DNA from: Euborellia annulipes | Taxonomy: Eukaryota; Arthropoda; Insecta; Dermaptera; Anisolabididae | Direction: 5' to 3' | Assembly (NCBI GenBank): GCA_023213315.1 | Contig: JAKCPI010005457.1 | Coordinates: 1-64,000 of the forward strand | Length of the DNA stretch: 64,000 nucleotides | Made by a program: the position numbers and the translations under genes | Notes under the pieces: model-generated | Seen by the model: the letters and a program-made list of their open reading frames with translations, nothing else | Told to the model about the DNA's origin: nothing | Databases searched by the model: none | In this document: piece by piece, positions 1-10,700 of the stretch | How positions within the stretch are numbered: position 1 is the first letter of the stretch | Layout: every line of letters begins with the position of its first letter

Positions 1-121
1 TATATATATTTTTTATATTTTAATCGACCTTAAGTCGTATATATACCGCAAGTGAAATAATCAGTTTTCTTGAATAATTGGAGAGTATTAAAACTTAAGC
101 TTGTTTGCATATAATATTTGA

Positions 122-600
122 TTTTCCTTTTTTTTTTTTACATTCAATTTTTTCTCATTCACACTCCCACCAAGGGCGGATCCAGAGGTGTTTCTCGGGG
201 GGGGGGGGGTAATTTGGTGTGACTGGTCGCACAGGGGGGGGTAATTTGGTGTGACTGGTCGCACAATACACATTTTTTTCTTAATTTCAGTAATTTAAAG
301 GCGCATTCTGTACTTGTTTTCCAGTATATAAATACAAATCAAATTTTTAAGTATTAATTTTTAAAATTTTACATTAAAAGTAAATTTTTTTTCGAAAAAA
401 AGTATTTTTTTTTTCAAATCTCGGGGGGGGAGGGTAATTGCCCCCTTTACCCCCCACCCCTTGTATCCGCCCTTGACTCCCACTCCCACACACATTCATT
501 TAGATTTAAGACTTTCACGATGATGATAATATCTATTGGAGGTCTGGGGGTCCAGGCATTTCTATTTAAGCCATCTGGTATCCAAATGGCGATTAAAGTT
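122..600 (-). repeat. tRNA-derived SINE copy (family S1), minus strand, interrupted
   Basis: The body matches the S1 copies at 10126-10397, 10430-10697 and 18789-19010: the stretches reading CATTCACACT and, near 550-600, GGTCCAGGCATT followed by the ATTTAAGCCAT block are shared in the same order. The tRNA-like head is missing, so it is 5' truncated. A hAT element (171-475) is inserted in it. Confidence 0.6.
171..475. mobile_element. hAT-type MITE with 8-bp target duplication
   Basis: The ends are inverted (CAAGGGCGGATCC on the left, GGATaCGCCCTTG style on the right) and are flanked by the direct 8-bp repeat ACTCCCAC at 163-170 and 476-483. An 8-bp duplication is the hAT hallmark. There is no transposase. 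G-runs and a duplicated TTTGGTGTGACTGGTCGCAC block (the half-hairpin also seen at 19.1, 50.4 and 61.9 kb) fill it. Confidence 0.75.
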
Positions 601-835
601 TTTTGTTTTCATTGAATTATATATAATTTTTTTTTTTGTCAATTGTTCCAGTAACATTAAATATAAATTTTTTTAGGCAGAGGAGGCGTGAGCAGATTAA
701 AAAACATGGTCTAAAAAAGTCAAAAAAAATACACGCTAATCACTTATTAAAGTAAAAATTAATATCGTTTAATTTTTGTTATTGTAGGTATTGTAATCAT
801 TTTTATCACGTGGATGTAGTACTTTAGCAATGTTG

Positions 836-1070
836 GCAGGCAGGGCCAGATTGGCCGGTCGGGAGAATCGGGAATTTCCCGATAGGCCGCTGGCCTTTTT
901 GAAGCTGTTGATTTTAAGACGCCGCAGGGTTTTAGAAGACTTTGGCTTTAAGAGGCCGCGATCTTTTCGAGGGGCCTTGGGCTTTTTGTGGCTGCGTGCT
1001 TTAAGAAGCCAATGACTTTAAGAGGCCGCGAGTTTTAGAGGCCATTGCCTTTAAAGCGCGCATCAAGAAC
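836..1070 (-). repeat. GGCC-rich simple-unit repeat, inverted copy of 14490-15075
   Basis: It starts with GGCCGGTCGGGAGAATCGGG and continues as degenerate units of the type CTTTAAGAGGCCGCG. The same material in reverse complement forms the right end of the 14.5-15.1 kb minisatellite. The open frame across it is an artefact of the repeat. At 1085-1150 follows a TCTGAAGATGACACACA...TATCGAAATGCG stretch resembling retroelement 3' ends. Nothing gene-like was seen at 600-835. Confidence 0.6.
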
Positions 1071-1795
1071 CAGATAAAAATTGTCAGTCATTTGTAAACT
1101 TCTGAAGATGACACACATAGTATCGAAATGCGTATTAAATCAATAAAATGAATAGGTCATTTTGATAACTTACCTACCCCAACATGAAATTCGAAGTTGA
1201 AGGACAAACTTCAATGCATTTACATAGGGATTTATATGATAATGTTTGTTTTTGAGTTATTTAGGCTCTCCAAATACTCAAAGATGCAAAAATTTTGTGA
1301 TATTGTCAATTGTGCTCGTAAAGGATATCAAGAGAAGTACAGATTCTTTACAGAATTAAATTTTAAACATAAAATAAGTTGAATCAACTGTCAGTGTCAG
1401 AGGTTATGCTCAATAAAAAACAATAAATTTGACTGAAACGAAGTTCAAATACACTTTAAACACTTTATCTCAGGTAAATAACAAATAAAAATATCTATTT
1501 AGTTTCATATAATGATTCAAAACATTATTTAGGATAATCAACAAAGGTGAAACATCTCACAAGTGACAAGTGGGCCTCTCCTGGCTTGAATAGTGCTTGA
1601 ATATGTGTTATAATTAAAATAAACGGATATAATCTAAGTAATAAACATATTTAAATAAAAAAGACAGCGGTATGAACAACAAAGGAAGGGTTTAAAGGTA
1701 TGTTTACTTTTCTTATTCCAAATATGATTCAACCACCCATTCTACATTTACCTATATATATTTCCATTCATACATTGCAATAATTCATTATTTTC

Positions 1796-1972
1796 TGTTG
1801 AAATGCAAAGTGACTTTTGTTTGTGTTTATGTTTATATTTACATTGTTTACATTGTGTATCTAACGAAATTTTTGTTTGTATAACAACGCATTTTTCTTG
1901 TCTCCCTTTTTTGCTAAAATAAAGCCTTTTGATACCATAAAACTGATTTTCACTTATAGAGTATTTTTATCA
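1796..1972 (+). repeat. copia 5' LTR
   Basis: 177 bp, TGTTG...ATCA, identical to the 3' LTR by eye. It contains an AATAAA at about 1918-1923 that would serve as polyadenylation signal in the 3' copy. Confidence 0.95.
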
Positions 1973-1990
1973 GGTTATGGGCCCAGTCCA
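1973..1990 (+). promoter_or_regulatory. copia primer-binding site (half initiator tRNA-Met)
   Basis: GGTTATGGGCCCAGTCCA directly follows the LTR. It is complementary to the internal (anticodon-side) part of initiator tRNA-Met, the unusual half-tRNA primer known for Drosophila copia, rather than to a tRNA 3' end. The match is from knowledge of that family, not from an alignment. Confidence 0.75.
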
Positions 1991-2071
1991 CGTGAGTAAT
2001 AAAGAAATTAATTTTCTGGTTAATTATTCTCTGAGGCTCAAGTAAGTGAAATTTCTGATTTTCTGGATAAA

Positions 2072-5000
2072 ATGGAAATCGAGAGGTCTTGTAAGATTAG
2101 CAAATTGAAGGATCAGAGTAATTGGTCTACCTGGAAGTTTCAGATTATTAGAGCATTACGGTCAAGGGATGCTTATGGAATCTGTACTGGTGAATTGGAA
2201 AAACCAAAGGCTCCTGAAGAAAATGCTAGTGCGGCTGTTAAACAAAAATATGAAATGGATCTGGCAAGATATTTAAAAGCGGATAATATTGCCCAGGAAT
2301 TCATTTCTTTTACTGTGGAAGACAGAATAATTAATTTTATCATTAATTGTGTTTCAGGAAAAGAAATGTGGGATAAACTTTTAAATATTTTTGAACAAGA
2401 ATCATCGGAAAATATAGAGAATATTCAAGCTGAATTTTATAAATATGTAAAAGATCCACTAGATGATATTTCTACACATATTTCGAAGCTTGAAGGATTC
2501 GTCTATCGAATTAGACACTTAGGTGTTCCTATGGATGACTCTTTTTTAATCTCTCGAATAATTTCTACCTTGCCTGAAGAATATAAGGGCTTCAAGAGTG
2601 CGTGGAATCTTTTACCTTCTAAAGAACGCACACTTAGTAATTTAATGAAATCATTGATGAGAGAGGAAACTGAATTAAAATCAAGAACAAGTAAGATAGA
2701 GAATCAAGTTGCTCTTCTAGCAAAAGGAGAAGATTCTAAAGTTGATAAAACTTGTAATTTTCAAAATAAGCAGAAAAAGGTACTAAATAAAAAATGTTTT
2801 TTCTGTAAAGAAGAGGGTCATTTTAGAGATAAATGTCCTAAAAGAAAATTGAAAAACAAGTCAAATAATGAAGCAAATGTTTCTTCGCAAAGTGAATGTT
2901 TTATTATTGAAGAGAATTTTCAAGTTTCTGAAGATGAAATGTGGATAGCTGACTCTGGAGCTACTGAACATATCACAAAGAAGAAAGAGTGGTTTGATAC
3001 TTTTACTCCGTTCTCAAGCCCTGTTAAAATATCCCTGGGTAGAGAAAATAGTATCATGAAGGCTTACGGTAAAGGAACAATAATCTTTTCTGCTCTGGTA
3101 AATAATACCTGGACTCAACATAAAATGGAAAATGTTTTATATGTTCCGGAAGCAAGAAGAAATCTTTTCTCTATTAATACTATAAATTTTAAAGGTATGA
3201 AATTTGTTTCTGATAAAAACGGATGCTCTATTTTGAAGAATGGTAAGACGCTTATAGTTGGTATAAACTATAATAAATTGAAGAGTTTAATAATTAGAGT
3301 CGATTCTGTTAAAGAAATGGATATATGCAAAAATGTAATTTTTAAAAGTGAAGAAAGTATTAAAGAAAAAACAACAATTAATTTAAATTCGAAAGAGAAT
3401 GATGAAGAAAGACATTTTGTACCAAATGAAATAAATGAAGAAAGACATTTTGTACCAAATGAAATAAATGAAGAAAGAAATGTGATTCCGAATATAATTG
3501 ATGATGAAGAAAGAAACTTAACTCCTACTGAGATAAATGAAGATGAAGATGAAAATGAAGATGAAGTTGATAGAGAAGAGAGAAATTCTACTCGCCATCT
3601 TCGAGATCGAAATAAAATAAAATCAAAGGAACGATTAATTGAAGTATGCATGTCTCAAGTCGATGGAGAAATAAGTTATGAAGAAGCAATTAAGTCGGAT
3701 GAAGCGAATGACTGGAAAAAGGCCATGAATGAAGAAATGAATAGTTTAAATGAAAACAAAACTTGGACTTTGGCAGAATTACCTTCTGGAAGAAAAGCGA
3801 TTGATAATAAGTGGGTCCTGAGGAAGAAGTACAAACCTGATGGCAACTTAGATCGTTTTAAAGCAAGGTTGGTTGCAAAGGGTTATTCACAAGTAAGTGG
3901 AATAGATTATGATGAGACATTTAGTCCGGTTGCTCGTTTAGAAACTATTAGAACCATTTTAAGTATAGCTTCAAATGAAAAATTGCATTTCGGGCAATTT
4001 GACATAAAAACAGCCTTTTTATATGGTTTATTGTCGGAAGAAATTTTTATGAAACAACCGAAAGGTTTTGAAGACGGAACGTCTCGTGTATGTCGTCTCT
4101 TTAAAAGTTTATATGGTCTCAAACAATCTCCACGGTGCTGGAATAAAAGGTTTTTAGAATTTCTTTTAAAATATGGCTTAAAACAAAGTAACGTAGATCC
4201 TTGTCTGTTTATAAATAATGATAAAATAAATAAATTTGCTCTCGTTATTTATGTGGATGATGGCTTAATTGTTGCTAAAAATGAAGAATTAATAGAAAAA
4301 TTTATTTATGAATTAAAAAAGGAATTTAAAATTAATCAAAGTCCATCTTTTTACTTTCTGGGATTGGAAATTTTAAAATTGTCAAATGGTTCGTTATTTA
4401 TTTATCAGAGAGCTTATATTTTAAAAATTTTGAAACGATTTAATATGATGAATTGTAATCCCGTTTCAATTCCAATTGAGAAAGGTCAAGTTACAGGGGA
4501 AGCTTTCCTGGATGACAGTTTCGAAAAAGAAGAAATACCCTATAGAGAAGCTGTTGGATCTTTGATTTATTTAGCAATAGCCACAAGGCCAGATATATGC
4601 TATGCAGTGAGCATTATTTCTCAAGTGCTTGATAAACCAAAGAAGATACACTGGAGTATTGTAAAAAGAATTTTGAAATATCTAAAAGGTACTATGAATT
4701 TAGGAATACTCTATCAAACAGGTTATAAGAAAGGTATCTTGGAAGCCTATAGTGATTCTGACTTTGGCGGAGATATTCTCACGAGAAGATCAATGAGTGG
4801 TATGATTTTTAAATATAGTGGTGGAGTTATTTCTTGGAGCAGTCAGAGGCAGAAATCTGTTGCCCGGTCAACCACTGAAGCGGAATTTATCGCTGCTAGT
4901 GAAGCTACTAAAGAATTGATTTGGTATAAGCGTGTTTTTAATCAAATCTCACCACTAAACGAAATCCCAATTCTACAGGTGGATAATCAGAGTGCTATAA

Positions 5001-5230
5001 GATTGTTCAAAAACTCTGAGTTCCACAAAAGGACCAAGCACATAGAAATACATTATTTTTTTGTGAGAGAAAAATTTCAAAATAAAGAAATCGCCATCGA
5101 ATATGTCCCTACTAAAAATCAGTTGGCAGATATTATGACCAAGGCCCTACCAAGAAGACAATTCGAAGAATTACGAAACAAACTTGGATTGGTCATTTTG
5201 GACAAAGTTCACTTTGAGGGGAAGTGTTGA
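2072..5230 (+). CDS. copia Gag-Pol polyprotein lacking integrase
   Basis: The 1052-residue frame has an N-terminal copia Gag (UBN2-like) region, a CCHC zinc knuckle (C242, CFFCKEEGHFRDKC), an aspartic protease active site DSGATE at D294, then a reverse transcriptase from about W548 with YVDD at 727-730 and an RNase H with SDSD at 894-897. Between protease and RT (about residues 400-545) there is only an acidic linker with two perfect 33-bp repeats (3404-3436, 3437-3469). The GAG-pre-integrase HHCC motif and the DDE integrase core are absent, with no frameshift or stop at the junction. The stop TGA lies in the first bases of the 3' LTR. The frame is open, so Gag, protease and RT/RNase H could still be made, but integration would need integrase from another copy. 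Confidence 0.95.
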   Translation: MEIERSCKISKLKDQSNWSTWKFQIIRALRSRDAYGICTGELEKPKAPEENASAAVKQKYEMDLARYLKADNIAQEFISFTVEDRIINFIINCVSGKEMWDKLLNIFEQESSENIENIQAEFYKYVKDPLDDISTHISKLEGFVYRIRHLGVPMDDSFLISRIISTLPEEYKGFKSAWNLLPSKERTLSNLMKSLMREETELKSRTSKIENQVALLAKGEDSKVDKTCNFQNKQKKVLNKKCFFCKEEGHFRDKCPKRKLKNKSNNEANVSSQSECFIIEENFQVSEDEMWIADSGATEHITKKKEWFDTFTPFSSPVKISLGRENSIMKAYGKGTIIFSALVNNTWTQHKMENVLYVPEARRNLFSINTINFKGMKFVSDKNGCSILKNGKTLIVGINYNKLKSLIIRVDSVKEMDICKNVIFKSEESIKEKTTINLNSKENDEERHFVPNEINEERHFVPNEINEERNVIPNIIDDEERNLTPTEINEDEDENEDEVDREERNSTRHLRDRNKIKSKERLIEVCMSQVDGEISYEEAIKSDEANDWKKAMNEEMNSLNENKTWTLAELPSGRKAIDNKWVLRKKYKPDGNLDRFKARLVAKGYSQVSGIDYDETFSPVARLETIRTILSIASNEKLHFGQFDIKTAFLYGLLSEEIFMKQPKGFEDGTSRVCRLFKSLYGLKQSPRCWNKRFLEFLLKYGLKQSNVDPCLFINNDKINKFALVIYVDDGLIVAKNEELIEKFIYELKKEFKINQSPSFYFLGLEILKLSNGSLFIYQRAYILKILKRFNMMNCNPVSIPIEKGQVTGEAFLDDSFEKEEIPYREAVGSLIYLAIATRPDICYAVSIISQVLDKPKKIHWSIVKRILKYLKGTMNLGILYQTGYKKGILEAYSDSDFGGDILTRRSMSGMIFKYSGGVISWSSQRQKSVARSTTEAEFIAASEATKELIWYKRVFNQISPLNEIPILQVDNQSAIRLFKNSEFHKRTKHIEIHYFFVREKFQNKEIAIEYVPTKNQLADIMTKALPRRQFEELRNKLGLVILDKVHFEGKC

Positions 5231-5401
5231 AATGCAAAGTGACTTTTGTTTGTGTTTATGTTTATATTTACATTGTTTACATTGTGTATCTAACGAAATT
5301 TTTGTTTGTATAACAACGCATTTTTCTTGTCTCCCTTTTTTGCTAAAATAAAGCCTTTTGATACCATAAAACTGATTTTCACTTATAGAGTATTTTTATC
5401 A
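5225..5401 (+). repeat. copia 3' LTR
   Basis: 177 bp, identical to 1796-1972. It begins inside the last codons of the polyprotein (TGT TGA). Confidence 0.95.
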
Positions 5402-5406
5402 TTTTC

Positions 5407-6039
5407 GAAATAATTTATATTTCTACTGTAAAATTTTAATTACTTAATTACTTGTTGTTTTTTTTTTTTTTTTTTTAGTTAGATAGATTCTCATATATAC
5501 CTGAAGAAAGGCAAAATAAACTCCTGGGATTAAAAAAACAAATAAAATAAATTAATATTTATATTAATCTTTCTATATTAAATTAATATAGGCCTATAAA
5601 AATAATAATTATATGTTTTAACACATTATTTCATAGATCTTTATAAGGTAAATGTACATATAATAAATAAATACAAACATTATATCAGGTATTTCCTGTT
5701 GTAATTTTATAAAAACCCATCCTTCCTTGTCTTTATTTATTTTTTAATAGCTATTAGCAGACAGATTTTCCAAAAGATATTAAATAAGGACAAAAATAGA
5801 TAAATTAGAAATTTTTACCATAACCTAACAAAATTGTTCTACCGTTAAATCACATGAAATTAAACTTGTTTATGGATAAATAAGCACGTATATAAATCTA
5901 ATGATCCTATTTTATATTAATATTTGATCAAATAGCTGAAAAAATTAAAATTTATAAGCTAATTAGCCTGATTTAAAAGCGTTTCAATGTAAATCCTATG
6001 GGCGGAATAGCAAAGTTTGTCCCTTCAGGTTCTTTTTTT
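5407..6039. other. AT-rich interior of the outer TIR element, no gene seen
   Basis: This is the continuation of the 1155-6070 transposon after the copia insertion. It is AT-rich with a long T-run near 5460 and no coding frame of note. From 6071 to 6512 there is a CA microsatellite (6246-6262) and a copy of the dispersed CGAAGTCGAATTTTT/GAGAAAGTA repeat. Confidence 0.4.
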
Positions 6040-6512
6040 ATGTTGGGGTAGGTAAGTTATCAAAATGACCTATTACCTATAACAAAGAAATTGAAAATTT
6101 CGAAATTTCTGAAAAAAAAATTATTTGGTAAAGTCCTACTTCCAAGTTTTTCTCCAAAAGTTGATAGAAATCTACAATTTTAGTGTAAGGAGCATATACC
6201 AAATTTCATCGATCTAGCTGCTTTGGTTTTTAAGCAATCGTGTTCACACACACACACACACAGACATAAAGCCAAAAATGTTTTTTTTTGGACTCAGGGA
6301 GGTCTAAAACGTGGAGAAACATCAAAATCTCGAAGTCGAATTTTTTTACGATTACAATACTTTCTCTATACGAGAAAGTAAAAAACATGAAAAAAAAATT
6401 TTTTAATAACAGTAGTAGTAGTATTAGTATGCGCAGAATGTATTTTTTACGCATCCTACTGCGCAGCAAAGTGGCGACGGCGCGGAAGTGAATGCTTTTT
6501 CCTGGTTTTTAT

Positions 6513-7655
6513 CACAGAGTATATATATAAACAGAGAGCGTACTCAATGTTAATTTCTGGTTTTTGTCCGCCATTAGGGTGGCACAATCAGAACGCAGGG
6601 AATTTGCGCAAAATTCAAACCAAATTTTAGCCGCTAAATTTAAAATTATGTATTTCGTGTAAATATATATATATATATTATTGATTGATTTTTTTTTTTT
6701 TTTAATTATATATATTATTTTTTTGTTAATAAGTAATTTTTAATATAGAAAGAATCTGGGTATTTTTTATAACATAAACATCAGATATTTTGGAAAGATA
6801 AACTATTTATTTAAAAAAAATACAGATAAATACATTTTATACCTTTTGGGGTACAGAATACAAAAAAAGAAATAAAAAAAATTTATAATATGTAAAAATG
6901 AACAAAAATACACAAGAGATAAATAAATAAAGTTAAATTGTCATTTGTTATAGATTTGTGACGATCTGAAAAAGAATCAAAATTAGTAACGTAAGTTATT
7001 GGTAAATTAGGCGAGTTGTCCAGTTGATAGTTTTGTCGAAGAATAACATCTGAATCCTCAGCAAAAGAAAAAACTTCTAAGGAATTTGATGTATCATTTA
7101 ATGGATGATCTTTCTCCATTTCTATAATAAATTTTAAAGAATATTTGGTGTTCTCAAACTATTGTCAAAAAATGACAATTGTTTGATTTTCACTAATATT
7201 TATCATAGTTGTATTAGTTTTATTAGAAAAATTACTTATCTTATTGGATGTTTCCATTTGTTGTGAAAGATCTCACAGGTGACTGTTATTTTTAGGAATA
7301 CTGTGCCCAAATCGAATGATCTTTAGGTTATCAATTTCATTAGTTTGTCATAATTATTGCAATTTTTTGCTAAACATTTTCTTTTTTCCTAAAAATATAA
7401 ATGGAAATGTAGTTAATAAACATATAAATATAATTAAAAACATTTTTAAGTATATAATGAAATCCAATACTTATCTCTTGAATGACAATTTTAACGTATT
7501 TGACAATATTTGAATATAATATATATAGAAATCACATGATCATTTCATTGGTTGACTACCCTGCTCTCTAGTGGATTAAAGTGTCAAACTCTCACTGGGG
7601 TGGCATACGTGACGTCACACAATTTCAAATTCTCCCATTGGAGTGCACCCCCCTG
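6513..7655 (-). mobile_element. non-autonomous hAT element, copy 1 (promoter of gene A)
   Basis: 1143 bp flanked by the 8-bp direct repeat GTTTTTAT (6505-6512, 7656-7663). Ends are CACAGAGTATAT and the complement of CAGGGGGGTGCACTCC. It is the inverted homologue of 24954-26079. It holds a 78-residue minus-strand frame (6883-7119) that is frameshifted in the other copy and has no recognisable domain. It sits only about 130 bp upstream of the gene A start codon and splits the shared promoter, which reads through as GGTTTTTATCAACC in gene C. Confidence 0.85.
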
Positions 7656-7788
7656 GTTTTTATCAACCATATTCTGTCGTCTCTGTTCTCTTTCATCTGG
7701 GAAATAAACTCATTATTCTAATTGGATTCTTTTGTCAATCCTTTGAATTATTTAATTATAATTAAATATTAAAATTTATCTCAAGAAG

Positions 7789-10700
7789 ATGTCTTTGATC
7801 AATCAAGAAGACATGTCAAACGATGACATCAAATACCCCATTCATTTTGGTAATTTATTTTTATTTTATAACCTCAATCACATCTTTCATTTATTTCTAG
7901 TCATTCATTTTCTTTTTAAATCACAAACTAGTACATTTAAATATAAAATATAAATTAGCTTATTCTTTTTGGCTTCAATTATAATCATTTTAGAATTTAT
8001 TATGAAGAGCAGCAAAAAGCAAAGCCTTTGTATGCCAAACGCCTAAGGAGAGTTTCGCATCAAATGTTTGTCCATCTCATTTGACATTGGGGTCATTCCA
8101 TGTCAAATCATCCAGCCTCTCTCAGATTTGGATGAAATTTTTCTTATTTGTTGCTTTTAACAACCTTAATAGCAGTCCAAAATTATATTACAATATTCCT
8201 AGTACTTTCTAAGAATAAAATCTTTAAATTTGGAAAAAATCAGCTTGGGAAGCCTTTCTGAGACTCCTAGTTGAAGTGAACTTTTTACTCTCTCTTGCCT
8301 CTATATATGTTATATAGAGAGAGAAAGTATTGGTTTCATGTCAAAAATTCGATGTCGAGATTTTGATGGTCTCCTAAGTCCAAAAAGTGGTTTTCGCGAC
8401 ATGGGCCCTATTTCATAAAGCTGACAATGACAGGTGACAATTTGTCGAATACCTGTTTCATAAAAATCCGCTCTTGACTTAATTGCTCAATTAAAAAAAT
8501 GACATTTTTGTAAAATTGTCATGACAATTTGTCACTTTTTGGTTTCATAAAATTTCTAGGCTGATAGGTGAATTTTGACAATTTCGTCGATATTCCCCAT
8601 AGAGTAAATGTTAAATTTCAATTTTTTAAAAATTAATTACACGATAACCCTGGGTCAGATCTGCTTCAAAATTTTATTTTAAACGTATGTGATAGTGATT
8701 AATAACATATTAAAAAATTAGCTTTTAATCTAATAAAGTGCTTTAATGTCCGAACAACCTTAAATAAAAAAATAAAATTAATAAAAAAAATTTCAAAATG
8801 GGAAAAATATATTAATTTATTTGTTTTATAGACAAAAAACTTTCAGGTCAAGGCCAGAGGAGAGAGGCAGGGGGGATGTTGGCAATGGCGTAACGTACGC
8901 CCCCGCAGAATGCAAGCCCCCGCGATGCGGGGAGGCCCCAGACCTGGGGGGGCCCACGGGCCGGGCCGGGCTAAAAAACTGAATCTCCTCAGGGCTCAGG
9001 AGAAAACGGAAAAATTTAGATAAAAATAAAAAATTAATGAAAATTTGTATTTAAATGGGCCCGGATTAAAAAAAAAATTAATGAAAATTTGTCTTTGAGA
9101 GGCCCCGGGCCCTTATGGTTCAGGGATATACTGTATTTTAAAAATATTTTTTGTATGTTCTAATAATGGGGCCAGAAATAAGGGTTGCGGGGGCGGGGGC
9201 AGCTAAAAAACGTTACGCCACTGGATGTTGGCCCCCCTGCTACCCTCTGGCTGCGCCCATGTTCATAAAGGATTTAGGCACAAAGTTGTCATTATTATTA
9301 ATCTACAAAAATATATTTTGGAAAACATCCCAAGGCTAGAAGAAATCCAAATGACAAATAAAATGTCATCACAAACATCTGCATTTGGCATCAAAAGGCT
9401 TTGTTTTTTCCTGCCTTTGCATATTTTTAATCATCAACAGCAACTTCTCTCCAAATAAATAATAATTTAATCATTTTATATAAACGTTGGTTGCCACCAG
9501 CGCCGGATTGGGAAGTCACAGCGGCCCGGGAAAATTCTAGCTCGACCGGCCTCATCTATAGTATATTATATATTATAATATATAGTGTCCGTCCATCTGT
9601 CACACTTTTTGACCAACTTCCCGTTGGAATTTTGAAACGAAATTTTGCCGTCTTATAGAAGACTTTGTGGGCGAGAGTCTGCCGTAGGAGGGCCCGAGCC
9701 AGCTGAGGGGGTCCAGGGGGCGTAGCCCTCCTCTCAGACACGAAGCCCGCCCAAGGAGGGGGCATATCTTCTTATAATTAAGAAAAGGCGAGAGTCCCAC
9801 GGCGGGAGATCCAGGAGGGCGAAAAACAAAACGCAAAAAAGTAAAATTGAATAATATTGTATATAATAATTTAACTAAAACTGTTCTTTGACTGACTGGA
9901 TTAGACTGTGGCAATTAAAGTATCCAAATTTTAATTTCATTTAAGGCCATTTAGACCCCGTCTCTATTTATTTCAGTTGGATTGGTAGCCAATCTAATTG
10001 AAATAAATTTTTATCTTATGAGACGGTATGCGAACCCTCTTTGGAATCATAATCCAATGCTCTACCTCATAGACTGAGGCTAGTCAATTTATTCATCTTT
10101 TGATACTTTTTTAAGTGAGATAATTGCCCCCCGAGTTTGGCGTAGTAGGTAGCGTGCCTATCTCCTATACCAAACGTCGCGTCCCAGGCAGTCCGATGAT
10201 TTTATTTAAGCCATTTGGATACCAAATGGCTTAAATAGAAATGCCTGAACCTCCAATATATATATTATACTTACAACGGTTATCGTCTAAAGTCTTAAAT
10301 GGCCAGAGTTGCCGAAAAGACTGTGTGAATGTGTGTGTGAGTGTGAGTGCGAATGAGAAAAAAGTGTGAATGTTTAAAAAAAAAAAAAAAAAAAAAAAAG
10401 TGAGATAATTCTATTTATAATTTAAGACAAATTTTTTTTTTTTTTTATGAATAAAAACATTCACACTTTTTTCTCATTCACTCTCCCATTCACACACACA
10501 CATTCATACAGTCTTTTCGGCAACTTAGGCCATTTAAGACTTTGACTATAACCGTTATGAATATATATTATTTAGGGTCCAGGCATTCTTATTTAAGCCA
10601 TTTGGTATCCAAATGGGTCAAATAAAATCATCGGACTGCCTGGGGTCCGAACCCGGTATACGAGGTTAACACGCTAACCTCTACACCATGCCCCGAGGGC

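Larger units (their letters stand above)
1796..5401 (+). mobile_element. Ty1/copia LTR retrotransposon, complete but integrase-less
   Basis: Two 177-bp LTRs (1796-1972, 5225-5401) appear base-for-base identical. They start TGTTGAAATG and end TTTTTATCA, so they have TG..CA ends. The whole is flanked by the direct 5-bp repeat TTTTC (1791-1795, 5402-5406). A primer site follows the left LTR, a purine tract (GAGGGGAAG) precedes the right LTR, and one frame (2072-5230) fills the interior. Identical LTRs mean a very recent insertion. At 3.6 kb it is about 1.4 kb shorter than a typical copia because the integrase region is absent. Confidence 0.95.
1155..6070. mobile_element. TIR DNA transposon (host of the copia insertion)
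   Basis: About 31 bp at 1155-1185 (GGTCATTTTGATAACTTACC onward) recur as the exact reverse complement at 6040-6070, with TA on both outer sides (1153-1154, 6071-6072). Without the 3.6 kb copia and its duplication the element is about 1.3 kb, the usual size of Tc1/mariner elements. At 1284-1382 a short frame reads MQKFCDIVNCARKG..YRFF, whose Cys spacing recalls the start of a THAP domain; that reading is tentative. No intact transposase remains. Confidence 0.6.

Noticed and set aside
3268..3651. 127-codon minus-strand Ser/Phe-rich frame
   Set aside because: It is antisense to the acidic linker of the copia polyprotein.
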